Made by a program: the position numbers and the translations under genes. The notes beneath the pieces are model-generated. The model did not search any database. It worked only from the letters and a program-made list of their open reading frames with translations, and was not told where the DNA came from. 64,000 nt of DNA, taken from the NCBI RefSeq assembly GCF_037975245.1, contig NC_092580.1:27619501-27683500 (forward strand), read 5' to 3'. Shown here piece by piece: positions 27,941 through 40,049 of this stretch; within the stretch, counting starts at the first letter, position 1, and each line of letters opens with the position of its first letter. The stretch comes from Apostichopus japonicus. Its lineage: Eukaryota; Echinodermata; Holothuroidea; Aspidochirotida; Stichopodidae.

Positions 27941-30900
27941 TAATTCACACAAACTGAAAATGTCTTGAATTAACCCCTTTCTCTTCCTTCCGTTGAAAAT
28001 ATTTATTTTTAAGGGGAACGGATTAAGTTCATACGCACTATGTTAAGAGGGAGGTAACCGTAAAAAAAAAAAAAAAAACGTGTATTAACACTTGATTCAG
28101 ACCGAGGGTCTGGTCAATATTAGGCTTTTAGTAAGAGACACATGTGGTTGTCATGGGATCAACCAGAGGATTACTAGTACTTTTAAAGATCCCTCATTTG
28201 CATATTCTTTTTCGTCAATTAAGAAGACGACTTTTAAAACGTGACCATAATTATACGGACGTGAAATGTTACAAACAATTCTGTATCGTGTCAAAACAGG
28301 AGTACCTTCTACCGTCCGAGGGCACCGGTGAAGGATTATTTTATGTCGAACATCCCGCCCTACCCCCACCCTCCCTACCCCATTCTGTCAGCATCGTCTA
28401 TACGGCGTTGCTTTGATATGGGTAACTTTCTTTCTAACCTTGAGACTCGAACGTTTCCTGCAAGACAAAAAAAAAGAAAAAAAAAAAGCGCCGTCGTTTT
28501 CATATACACTATTTTCTTTACCAAAATCCTTATATCATCAATTGTCTGAATTAATTCAAAGAAAAGTTGTCTCAATATATTCCCCTTGTGTAATATCCAT
28601 TCTTTCTTATTTGTTTTTATCACCGAGATTTCCATTGTGACATTAAGGAAAACGGACGGCATCATGTAGGTATGTGAAACCCGCAAAATAAACTACAGAC
28701 GCGTACATTATATTATGTATATAGCTGGATTGGTATTGTCGAGTGGGAAATATAACTATATTAACGACACGAGTGAGAAATATAACTATATATAGTAACG
28801 ACTCGGGTCGACTCGGGTCGACTCGACTGAACCGAGTCGGAAATATAGGCTAACTGTAGTAGAGACTCTGGTCTATAGTCGACCTGAAAAAGGAATGACT
28901 CAATACAAATCTGCTTCGCATCAGAAAAACAAAACAAAAAAACAAAACAATACCTACCATGATTATGTAAACTTATACATCATCAATGACAAATTTCACT
29001 AAAATAACTCGACTTTGTCTTTTACATTTCAGTTTCCTTACTAATTTTGATCTATTTAAAGCCAAAAAAAACGATTAATCGCAGTATTCGAAAAATAAAC
29101 GTGATAAATAAAGTTGTTTTTTCAGTCCACACAATAAGACTGATTAATGTCTTTTCTTCTCATATGTCTCGGCGTGAACCTATAAGAGGGCGCTAAGAAG
29201 AAATTAAACATCATAAGAACCAAAACTGTAATGACGTTACCCGTTACTATAAACATTACACCACTATCTCTACTTTAATCAAAGGCATGTTTTTACTGTC
29301 TTACTAATATTTAATGATCAGCAAATTTAGTCATAGTTGGTTAATCATTCATTAACCAGGATGTCGAAGGTTTAGTGCGGTTTTTTTTCCTTTTCATATT
29401 TAATAAACCGAGAAGGCGGAAAGATCCCATACAATTATTAATTAATTATCTCATTCGTGCAAAAGGGACTGTCCATAGTTGAATAGCAAATGCTAAATTT
29501 AGAAATCGAAGCAGAGTTATTTTCCATAGGGGAATAAGAAAATGTGACTTCTCCCAACTTTGTTTAACTCACATGCGTGAGAAAGCCCCCACTACGGCGG
29601 CGTCAGGTTTATATATTGAGATTAAAAACAAACATATACACTTGCGGTCGGAATTGAAACTCTATTTGTATATAATTAGTATATCGGGGAAATATGTGGC
29701 ATCACCCCCATTGTGTTCTATAATAAGTAACAAATAGATAGCAGTCTCTTGTCAAAATAGAAACAATGAATAAATCTAAGAAAAAGAGGAAACATGGGTA
29801 CGAAAAGGGAACTGTTTTATGTTGGGACGGGAGAGGTAAGGGGCACGGGGAGGGAGGCGTATCCTTTTTGCGGTATTAACTCGTATACAATATAATTAAA
29901 CTCAGCGAGTATAATGAAAGACAATTAGTTCAAATCAATGAATAAAAAACGCATGCATCAATGGTAGTATTTTTTGGTCAAAATGTGTAGGAAGTACAAT
30001 TCAATAATAATGCCTATAGTTGGTATATATGGATATAGTATATTTCTCTTGCCTAATTCAGGCCCCTACACTGTATAGTCATATTTACTAGACACCTGTG
30101 GTTGCAGTCAATTAAGATTGACATCTTAAATAGAAATTCCTTGGCCGGCCGGGGGAAAATAGAATTAAGTTTACCGTTAGAAGAGAGGCGTAAGACATCT
30201 GTGCTCAGCATTCTATTACAATCTTAGAGGTAAGTTTCCTTAGCTCGCTGGGCCACGACACGGGGAGGCAGAAGAACTGGTCGAAGTCAATTGCAAAGAT
30301 ACAAAAAATAAAACAATTCTAAAACTGGCATTAGATATATGCTTGTAATATACGTCTTTTGAAAATATATACAATTTCAGCAAAATCAATTTTTTTCTTT
30401 TGCCGAAAATAGACTAGGTGGGTGTATAGCAGGATAAATTTAGAATTTCGTAGGATTTTATTTTAATTATGTTCTTTACCTAACTTAATTTATTGGTATT
30501 TAAATGATTCATTATAATTTGAAGAAATTTCCTGGCATTGTTAAATACAACCTTTTAAATCAGTCAATACGATGTGATTGCTATACCGTATACCGGGGGA
30601 CTGATGCGATGTTCCTTGACGCATTAGCGGCGTCCCGCCGCCCCCCCCCCCCCCCATGCACTCCCTTCCTCCAACGCCTTACATACCGCGGTAACATAGT
30701 AAAAGTACTTGATAAACCTAATTTGGATATTTTGACTTGAAAAGAAGTTAAACGTATTGTGAGAAGAAAAAAATGAGGCAATAGTAAAAAGTAAGGCCTT
30801 TTAATAAATGCTTTATACGGAAAACAGTATGAATATACATAGGTTCGTATCAATGTGATTACATATTTGATCTAAAGACGCGAGGCCGAGTTGAACACAA

Positions 30901-32171
30901 TTAATATTAGGAAGCTTTCATAATTTCGTTCACATTCATATCTTGCGTTTTATCATCAAAGTTTGCAGCATTTTCGTGCAAAATTGACATGTGGTATAAG
31001 TTCATATGTGATTGCTTCACCCCCCCCCCTTTATTTTGGAAAACTCACAAATTATCAAATAGCTCCGTTCCCATTATGAAATTTTATGTCGCCCAGACAG
31101 TTTTGGTGCGTACAGTATAGATGCGATCACATAACAATTGGATACTCAATATATATAAAGAAATGCGATTTAATGGGAAGGATTCTGCTTTAAGGTAATA
31201 ACGTTCTGTATAATTAACTACACAATGTATAGTTATTGATAATGTACATATAGGATAATTTCTCTTATTGTGATAACATCATTATCCCATGTATAGGGAG
31301 AGTTTCATATCCCCTCTTTTTTCCAAACATTTCCGATCCGGTCAGGTCACAACTCTGTTGTATGCAAACGTTATATTTTAAACTTACAATTACCTTGAAA
31401 TATTACAGAGAGACGAGTGATAAATAATCACTTTTTGTGGGTATAGGTCACTTCTATACTGATATGGTTTCTCTAGGGTGTATTAGAAAATATATTGCTT
31501 TACCTTCAAATAAAAGAATAGAAATTCCACAGGATAAGTTTAGAAACAGACAACAAAAAAAGGAGTAAAACTAGACCAAATTATGAAACAGAATAAAACT
31601 TGATTTCATCTTTGCGGGGACCAAACCCCACGTAGAGCAAGATTTTTGTCTTTTTGAAGTTCTCAAGAGGGTCATTAAGGGTTCAGACCCCAGATTGACA
31701 GAGAAAAAAATACACGTGTCAAGAATTTAATCGCTCACTTTTTGAAATCTTGATAGATTATAGCTGGTTTAGCGTTCGGTGAACTATCAAATCTGACGAA
31801 ACTTACATTGTCATTGGACAAAAAGGATTAGTTTTACGGTTACAGTGACATTCGCAAAAAAAAACAAAAAAAACTCTTGTCCATGCTCAAGAGTTTCTGC
31901 ACACGAAATGTCTAAAGGGAATAAAGAAAGAAACAATTCATTCACCATATGTGGCAATTTTGATAAAATCAGGCTTTTGGACAACTTGGGTTTGAAATTA
32001 CTTCAAATCGAAGTCTTCAAAAGCCGATGGTTGGCATTATTAGACATTACCATATGATCTAGACTCTTAGAAGCTTTTCCAATTGACTTTCCAAAGAGTG
32101 AGCCATAATGTTATCAATTATAACCTATGCCGTGTAGTGTAACTGTATTTCAAAACACAGTGGATTTCCAC
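27941..32171. other. non-coding stretch
   Basis: About 4.2 kb with no supported exon. A cluster of GGGTCGACTC-type repeats is at 28798-28843, next to two GAAATATAACTATAT repeats. A C run is near 30641 and another near 31021. If the candidate exon at 27836 is real, this would be its first intron. Confidence 0.45.
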
Positions 32172-32550
32172 CATAGGCGTAGGAAGCCCAATTTGATTTT
32201 GAAGGGGGGGGGGGTGTAACGACTTGCCCGAAAAATATAACCAAAAATGTTTGCGTGTTCCGCGAGCATGCAACATTTTAATGTACATATCATATAAGTA
32301 TGCATCGGTTACTACATCGCATGCCAATTACATACAATCATTTGCCTGGTTATTACCCTTCCATATTGGTTATAATTTTTCGGGAAATCGTTACAATATT
32401 AATATGAGTTTAACCATTGAAAAACACATTGCAATTTATTTTTCTTTCAGTAGGTGCCCGAAAAATTCTCAGAATATTGCCCGAATTTTCACAAAAATAA
32501 TTGGTTGGGGGGGGTTACAGCCCTCAGCCCCCCGCCTCATTACGCATATG
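32172..32550. mobile_element. hAT-type MITE with perfect 8-bp TSD
   Basis: The 8-bp word ATTTCCAC flanks both ends exactly (32164-32171 and 32551-32558). Ends are imperfect inverted repeats: CATAGGCGTAGGAAG on the left and the complement of CATATGCGTAATGAGGCGG on the right, both leading into G/C runs. The interior near 32220-32335 resembles 19545-19665 (shared TTGCCCGAAAAA, ATCATATAAGTA and TTACATCGCATGCCAAT). An open frame across it ends in a Lys/Arg/Glu-rich low-complexity tail and is not a transposase. Confidence 0.85.
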
Positions 32551-32558
32551 ATTTCCAC

Positions 32559-34083
32559 ACACCAGCCCCTCCCTCGCCGAAATGAAGAAAGGAAAAAGAA
32601 AATAGAAAAAAAAAACGAACAACAACGAAGAAGAAACAATGAAGAAGAAATAAGGAAGAAGAAGAAGAAGTCAAAGATTATTATTACTTTTCCACAGGTA
32701 TATTAAGCCTGGCATTGAAAGTATAGTTATACTTTCACCAAAACCAGTGTTTTCCACCAATTGGTTACTATGGAGACTGCATACTGCAAATAGTCATATT
32801 TCCTGGAATGTATAAGCTTATTGCAAATAGTCCTCCAAATTTGGAAATTTACAGCCATCCTACAGTTATAACTTCCTGAACGTCACGCCATGTGCCAACA
32901 AGCCTGTCTGAAGCTAGAGGTAAAGTTGTTTTTTACCAAAGTTCCACTTGATTTCGCTAAAATAGAAGTAAACAAAATATCGTTAAGTTTTTCTCGAGAA
33001 ATCCTTTCCAGCAATTTCCACAAGTCTTCCGCAACAAGTAGTTCCGATTATTTGCCCTATTCGTGGTTTTTGTTTATTTGTTTGTTGTTGTGTTGTTATT
33101 GAAACTAGTTGAAAAAGTTAGTATTTCTTCTTTTTGTTTTTTTGTGGTAGTGTAAATACTAAGCAAAATTAACATGTCTTTGAAGAAAGCAGGAGCTTAG
33201 AAGAATTGAATAACTTCCTGTTAGCTAAAAGTGTTTCCGTGTCCGGACGATGCGGCCACAATTTGGGTCGCACAGATGCTCAACTTACGACTTACGACTT
33301 TACGGAAACTGAACTTCCTGAGATGGTTCCTAAACGCAAGTATCCCCATACCCATATAAAATACTGGCCAGGAACATCCGTTAATGATGTGCGAACACTT
33401 ATTATATTTTCTTCAAGTCATGCATCCGTTTACGTTGATACGCGAATTTTCGACTTTTTCACCCCAATCTTGAACTTATTACTCTTAAAATAAGACTACG
33501 TTGGAACTGAACAAAAAATTGATTATTTATGGATTCCGGCGAAAGCGATTCGGTCCATCCATTCCACTGACTTTGGAACATTATTTATAGCCAAAACAAC
33601 AACAACAAACAAACAAATCGCTATGGGTCATGACTTTTGTTATTTCATGTTTACTTTGTCAAATGAAGTGTAAACTTAATTGAAAACTTCTGAACTCACT
33701 CCAAGTCGTGTGGGATTTTCTATTACACATCGCACGCTTTCTATTTCTGTTTACCTTAATAAACACACATTTATTTATGCAAGAGGAGAATCAGAAAGGT
33801 CAAACGATGATCATTTTCCGATTCGATTTGTCATAAAGGAAACTATGCAAATATTTATCGTTGCTGTGGTTCCACAGCAGATTCTCATGTGAGACTATAT
33901 AGGAAGTACTTGAAAAGTCCAACGAGTTCATCATTTTTACCTCTCAATTCCAGAGACTAAAATGTTCGTGCAAGTGTTATCCTATTTATAAACTCGGCGA
34001 ATAATCTGAGAAGATTCATAAATGGTAACATCAGGGTATATCATGGATATATTTGGATTTATATATATCATGGATATATACTA
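32559..34083. other. non-coding stretch
   Basis: No supported gene. A purine-rich GAA-type tract follows the element (about 32580-32670). A 95-codon frame at 33206-33493 shows no recognisable domain. Confidence 0.45.
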
Positions 34084-34322
34084 GGAGTGTTAGCTCAGTG
34101 GTTAACGCCGATGCCTTTCAACCATAAGGTCCCCGGTTCGAGTCACTCCCAGATTATGTATGTCGTCCAGTTACAGAGTTGTTGACAATTCATAATCATG
34201 GACGTTAAATATGAATGTAAGAGACTGACTTCGGTCAGCTTGCGGCTTTGATAAGCCAATGAGGCTTCTTCGCGAGTTCCTGCTTGCAGGAGGATCTAAA
34301 ATACATACATAATGCATACATA
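34084..34322 (+). mobile_element. tRNA-derived SINE with (ATAC)n tail
   Basis: Second copy of the family at 5685-5922. The head is GGAGTGTTAGCTCAGTGG with B box CGGTTCGAGTCACTCC. GGAGTG can pair with CACTCC as an acceptor-like stem. The body shares ATGTCGTCCAGTTACAGAG and GATAAGCCAATGAGGC, and the tail is ATAC-rich. Relative to the other copy it carries a few extra bases near TTCGGTCAGCTTGCGG. Confidence 0.85.
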
Positions 34323-36783
34323 TTTGGGCACCAGAAATGATCTCAAGACGTGTACCAACTTTAAGTCCTAATACATGTAGTACGAAAAGTAAAAGTGTCG
34401 TTCTACATCACTGTGGGACGAGCTAACCTTAATACGCGTAAAACCAATTCTTCGCTACCTTCATTCAGGCGACAGGGGGTGGTGGTGGGAGTGCATGGTG
34501 GTGGGTGGGGGTACATGGTGGTGGGAGAAGGAGTGGGAGGTTGTTTATCTGTTTATTATTAGTGTACCTGTTTCTTTCGCTTATTCGTTCTGTAGTGTTT
34601 TCCATTCAGTGAGGATTCTACTTGTTAACAATTCAAAGCTCTCTAAGTTTACCTTTTTTCCCTTTTCGTATAACTTGTACTTTTTATACCAACTCAGTCA
34701 CTCTGTACTCTAACTGTGATAAATCAAGTGAATGAATGACTGAATGAATTAATGGCGAATTACATTTTCGTGAGGTGACATTGTAAAGACACGGGCCTTT
34801 GCATTAGGCGGATTCTTTGGCCTTTTCTGGGAAATATACCAATATCGTTGAAATATTAGTCTTGCGAAATTTTGTGAAAGAAAATAATCATTGCTGATTT
34901 TTTTTTTTGCATAGGAAGATGCAGAAACTGAACCAACAAGAGGATTTTAGTATCAAATTGACCATTTTCATTCATAATCGTGACTAATGATAAAACCGAT
35001 ATCAAATCATTTCATGAGATTTGTAATAAAGAATGAACATGTTAGGGCGTAAACACAAGGGCCTTTTAACTGTTCATCCACATACGATGTTTCGTTAAGA
35101 TGGTAGAGTCTTATCGCTATACGCTTTTCTTAACGTTTCAAGTCAAAAAGAACTGAGAAATATTCTGCATTAAATGTTGTCCCTTTTATCGTTGTACCAC
35201 CAACATTTGAAAGAGAGATACCAACCAATCAGAGTGCATCAGACGACATAGCTATTGTTTACTTCCTGGCCCTATAACTTCACAATTAGATATATATGCT
35301 GTCAATTACTTCTCTCAATAGGTCCTATAGAGACATTATCATATACACCGCAGTCAAAAGACATGTAGATATCTTGCATAACGCTCTCATGCGTCAAGTT
35401 CAACCTGACAACAAATCGTCTTTAACTTTGAGAAAAAAAGAAAGAAAGAAGAGAAGAGAAAAAACTTGATAAGACTAAAGATAGATGTGAAAAGAAGACC
35501 TGAACTGCTATCATGCTGTTACACATTCTTGCCTCTCGCTTTTTAACACCTGGAGTCGACCCAGAAATCCTGAGATCCCTTGGCGCCAATTAAAGCACTG
35601 CGTGTTCGTTCTATCGCACACATAATGTATATGTGAAATGACTACTGCATGCAGGATCATTGTCAGAACACGGAGGTTTCAATCTTAATTAGTCCACCCA
35701 AAACTTGACACGAAATCTGGGAAGAAGAGGGAACCTATATAGATCTATATACCCTCAACAAATCCCCTGGTTGAAGTAACGTCAGCCAAATGCTCGTCAT
35801 ATGTAGAGCAAACAGTATAAAGAACCTTTACTATATCTATATCATCTATTAACTCGTATTCTTAAATTGATTTCTTTTGTATGTCTTTAATATATCGTAC
35901 GCATTCCTTTGGGGTTCTCCCTACTGCTTGATGTGCAATGTAAGCCGAGCTGTAAGTCTTCAAGTCTGTTTTGGGGTCCCCACCTGTGTCAGGTATTTGC
36001 ACTTTTTGAACCCCCTTCTGCATCTTGATAACCACAAACCCTCGCCGTTATTCGATGATAAGATTCCATACACTGATTCCACCTATAATGTCTGCCTGGG
36101 CTTCATATCTCATTGTATGAAGAAAAATTTTAACCTTTAATTTTCACCCATGCAGCGATGTCACTAGGAACTTTGGAACCTTTTGAAGGCCTAAATTCTC
36201 ACGAAACCTTCTTTATAAGCAGAAATTTATTTATCACTGAAAGAAACACACTGTATTCAAGATGAGATGGCCGTAGTTTTCATTATATTCTGAAGTTCTC
36301 TGCACATCTTGAGAAACAAACCAAGTTAAGAAAGATAAATCGCACTCTACACTGTCTCTTGCTTTGGATAGATTATGGATACCGAACTAAATATCTCCCA
36401 AAAGTTAAATTAAAAAAAAAAATGTCATTCACAAAATGTTATCAATTCAGGCACTTTAAACGCCGCTGTTACTCTGTAATGCGATTTATTCTGACAAGTT
36501 CAAAATCTCAAATCTTCTTATGCTGTATCAGTGCTTACAATTACTGAGTAACTCTAGACGAGAAAAGAAAATGAATGAAAAAAAATATATATAACTTTGC
36601 TCTAGCAATGTTAGTGTGTTAACCTATGAAGATGGATGAAGTGCGTGAGAAGGAAGAGGTCACAAAAATAAAAAAGAGAGATCTGGAAATTCCCGCATCT
36701 CTCTTACGTCCTTGAAGAGAAGTAGATGTTCCATTTACAGTTAGTTGATGGACATACTGAACCATCAACCTTTATCATCATCA
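34323..36783. other. non-coding stretch
   Basis: No supported gene. G-rich (GTGGTGGGAG) patches lie near 34480-34540 and a T run near 34900. The remaining open frames are short and unremarkable. Confidence 0.5.
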
Positions 36784-38030
36784 ATCAATGTTTTCCTAAG
36801 TCTGAAGTACTTGTTAAATGAGTTTAGAAGCAAACATCAATGTTTCCTAAGTCTGAAGACCTTGTTACATGAGCCTAGAAGCAAACATCAATGTTTCGTA
36901 AGTCTGAAGTATACTTGTTACATGAGTTTAGAAGCAAACATCAATGTTTCATAGTACCGTACTTGTTAAATGAGTTTAAAAGCAAACATCAATGTTTCAT
37001 AGTACCGTACTTGTTACATGAGTTTAAAAGCAAACATCAATGTTTCCTAAGTCTGAAGTACTTGTTACACGAGTTTAGAAGCAAACATCAATGTTTCATA
37101 GTACTTGTTACATGAGTTTAGAAGCAAACATCAATGTTTCCTAAGTCTGAAGACCTTGTTACATGAGCCTAGAAGCAAACATCAATGTTTCCTAAGTCTG
37201 AAGTACTTGTTACATGAGTTTAAAAGCAAACATCAATGTTTCTTAAGTCTGAAGTACTTGTTACATGAGTTTAAAAGCAAACATCAAAGTTTCTTACGTC
37301 TGAAGTAATTGTAACACGAGTTTATAAGCAAACATTAATGTTTCCTAAGTCTGAAGACCTTGTTACATGAGCCTAGAAGCAAGCATCAATGTTTCATAGT
37401 ACTTGTTACATGAGTTTAGAAGCAAACATCAATGTTTCCTAAGTCTGAAGACCTTGTTACATGAGCCTAGAAGCAAACATCAATGTTTCGTAAGTGTGAA
37501 GTACTTGTTACACGAGTTTAGAAGCAAACATCAATGTTTCCTAAGTCTGAAGTACTTGTTACATGAGTTTAGAAGCAAACATCAATGTATCCCAAGTCTG
37601 AAGACCTTGTTACATGAGCCTAGAAGCAAACATCAATGTTTCGTAAGTGTGAAGTACTTGTTACACGAGTTTAGAAGCAAACATCAATGTTTCCTAAGTC
37701 TGAAGACCTTGTTACATGAGCCTAGAAGCAAACATGAATGTTTCCTAAGTGTGAAGTACTTGTTACACGAGTTTAGAAGCAAACATCAATGTTTCCTAAG
37801 TCTGAAGACCTTGTTACATGAGCCTAGAAGCAAACATCAATGTTTCGTAAGTGTGAAGTACTTGTTACACGAGTTTAGAAGCAAACATCAATGTTTCCTA
37901 AGTCTGAAGTACTTGTTACATGAGCCTAGAAGCAAACATCCATGTTTCGTAAGTGTGAAGTACTTGTTACACGAGTTTAGAAGCAAACATCAATGTTTCC
38001 TAAGTCTGAAGACCTTGTTACATGAGCCTA
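36784..38030. repeat. 51-bp minisatellite, left part (about 24 copies)
   Basis: The unit reads roughly AGTACTTGTTACATGAGTTT + AGAAGCAAACATCAATGTTT + CCTAAGTCTGA. Two main variants, GAGTTTAGAAGC and GAGCCTAGAAGC, alternate in the right half and make a 102-bp higher-order period. Some units are shortened, with CATAGTAC replacing the CCTAAGTCTGAAGTAC part (near 36949, 36997, 37097 and 37397). Because 51 is divisible by three, one frame stays open for 211 codons (37403-38038). I regard that as a by-product of the period. The array resumes at 41702 after an inserted transposon. Confidence 0.95.
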
Positions 38031-38358
38031 CACTGTAAAAACACCTGGGTCATTTTGTGTGACCCATCTGCTGAGTCAGCCATACTTTACCCAGAAATGG
38101 GTCGTATTGGTTGAGTTATTACGCAATATTGTTTGAAATTGTGAAATAGCTCGATGAAAGTTTGACTTTTTGCACTGGGTCACTCTCAAAGACTTTTCTC
38201 ATTGGATAAGTTATGTCATGTGACCACTATCAGCGTTTTTGCATGACGCCTTTCGTAGACGACAGCTGAACACCGTCACACAAATCTACAAACCATACGT
38301 AAATTCAGGACCAAGAAGGCAGTCTAAGTTGAATCAAAAACTTTGATGGGCTCTGAAA

Positions 38359-38405
38359 ATGGACACGTTTGTTAGTTCCACCCTTGATGACTGGGGTTTG
38401 CCAAT
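38359..38405 (+). pseudogene. possible first exon of the transposon-borne SAMD3-like gene
   Basis: An ATG opens MDTFVSSTLDDWGLP and runs to CCAAT|GTAAAT, a possible donor. The WGL-containing peptide resembles the start of a SAM domain, as in SAMD3-like proteins. Without splicing it stops two codons later. The remaining SAM domain exon was not found in the element, so the gene looks internally deleted. Confidence 0.4.
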
Positions 38406-38795
38406 GTAAATACCAATATTCAAAGGTAAATATACGCCAAAGTATGCTGACTAGTTCAGGCCACAGGTGCTCGCAACGTTTATTAGTTAAATACTATATT
38501 ATAGTATGCCATTGTAGATATGATGATAGGCTAGGCCTAAGTAACATGTTATTAGTGCTGCGAGCGCCGTGGTTCAGACAAGGCCATAATTACCCTGATA
38601 CAGTGATACTGATAGTGATACATAGATAGCTGTAATGTTAGACCTAACGTTTGGTCTTTGATAAAGCATAGGCCTAACCTCACTACGTAAGTTTAACTAA
38701 ATATAACGTTAGAGGCTAAGACTAGTATAATGTTACTTGTTAATAGCTATCTTGCTGAACAGAGAGTTAACAGTGTGCTATTAAATGTAGTAAAA

Positions 38796-39046
38796 CAGTA
38801 GCATAATCAGACTTTTTAGTGGGGGTGGGGTGGGGGAGAGCTGAAGGGTAGCAAGGAGTCTGTGCAATGGGAGGGGGACAAGATATAGGGAAGGGGTGTA
38901 AGGGGAGGGATAACATTCTTGTATTTAAGGGGTGGACAAGTTGTAAAATGGTTCATCATTTCTATCTTACTAATTTACTTGTATGTCAATTTGGGGCGGA
39001 TGGGGGTGACCAATTGGGGGCTTTTCCCCTACTGGTTATGCCACTG
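38796..39046. mobile_element. hAT-type MITE nested in the CMC-like element
   Basis: Ends are CAGTAGCATAATCAG and CTGGTTATGCCACTG, inverted repeats with three mismatches over 15 bases. Flanks are TAGTAAAA (38788-38795) and CAGTAAAA (39047-39054), a 7/8 match to an 8-bp target duplication. The 251-bp interior is G-rich and non-coding. Its position inside 38031-41699 shows that it inserted after the host element acquired its present structure. Confidence 0.75.
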
Positions 39047-39155
39047 CAGTAAAATATGATATACTCCAACAAACAGTCTTTGCCAAGACTATAGTCGGTG
39101 TAATTGAACAATTGAAGTTAACTATATATGTCCTATTTTTATCTGTGGACTATAG

Positions 39156-39316
39156 GTAGCATGGTACACAAAAGCCCATTGGAAACATCCTGCTACAGAC
39201 TATCTTGAGGAAAGATTGCCCGAAAACGATCCCATGCCTTTAAGAAACAAGAAGCAACACCGAAAGAAGTAAAGAAGCCTACACCTGTAAAGTGCAACAT
39301 AAAAACAGATCCAAAA
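39156..39316 (+). pseudogene. degraded internal exon of the SAMD3-like gene
   Basis: It lies between TATAG and AAAG|GTAC, plausible splice signals. One frame gives WKHPATDYLEERL and then runs to a stop. The next frame gives ARKRSHAFKKQEATPKEVKK and stays open. Reading across both suggests one exon with a one-base frameshift near 39219-39225. The basic RKRS-type stretch is common in this protein family. The ends do not match the phase of the final exon, so intervening exons are missing. Confidence 0.35.
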
Positions 39317-39719
39317 GGTACTAATACCATTATCTTGAACAGTCTACATACAATATACTCAGTAAGGGATAAGGGTCAATTTTTTTTAACTGTGTAGGCT
39401 AAGTAACTGATATTCCTACATCCTGAGTCATTCCTACTGGTATGTAATTAAATCGCATAAAATGTCATGATGATTTTTCACTTATAACAGTCAGGTGCCA
39501 AGTTAAGTTGCTTGAACCTTAAACTTAGTATGTAGGTAGCCCTTTGTGAGTAGATGATCCTTCTATTTTTTCATGGTGGTCCAAGGTCATTTGAGGTCAA
39601 CAGAATCTTAAATCTGCTATGGTAATGATTCAAGTGAAAAGATTTGCTAATTATTTAAATTAGTGACAACAGAATTAAGTGTGCATTGAAAGCAGCAATT
39701 TATTTTCTTTCTTCCAAAG

Positions 39720-40049
39720 GTTGGGACCAATCTTTCTCAATTTATGGAAGATGAGCTTAAGCAAGATAGAACTCGAAAGCAGCCATTCGTCCTTGCATTT
39801 GGTGATAGAAGGTATCCGACTCAGTCATTTGTGATCATCGAAGGGGTTGCTCTGCCAGCAACAGATTTGATTGCAGCTTTTGATATTTGTTTCAAATCAT
39901 TGTACTTGTTTGACATATCCTACCCCTGCCAGTGTCAAACAACCTGGGAATTTATACACAAATTCCTCTTTAAGCTTAGTGAAGGGAAGGGAAAGGTTTC
40001 GACATCCCCTTCAGTAAGAAGCCTACGTGCTTTTTTAAGTAGTCAGTAA
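39720..40049 (+). CDS. final exon of a SAMD3-like / uncharacterised family protein, transposon-borne
   Basis: After a pyrimidine-rich tract and AAAG at 39719 the frame opens VGTNLSQFMEDELKQDR and stays open for 109 codons to TAA. Distinctive parts are KQPFVLAFGD, SFVIIEGVALPA, FDICFKSLYLFDISYPCQC and WEFIHKFLFKL. This pattern is the C-terminal module of a large family of uncharacterised animal proteins often named SAM domain-containing protein 3-like. The function of the module is unknown. The ATG at 39744 is internal and probably not a true start. AATAAA occurs at 41103 and 41280. The exon is intact while upstream exons are lost or broken, so expression is doubtful. Confidence 0.6.
   Translation, partial: VGTNLSQFMEDELKQDRTRKQPFVLAFGDRRYPTQSFVIIEGVALPATDLIAAFDICFKSLYLFDISYPCQCQTTWEFIHKFLFKLSEGKGKVSTSPSVRSLRAFLSSQ

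Noticed and set aside
37403-38038. A 211-codon open frame with a repeated 17-residue peptide
   Set aside because: It lies entirely in a minisatellite whose 51-bp period keeps one frame open automatically. It has no signal peptide, domain or splice context.
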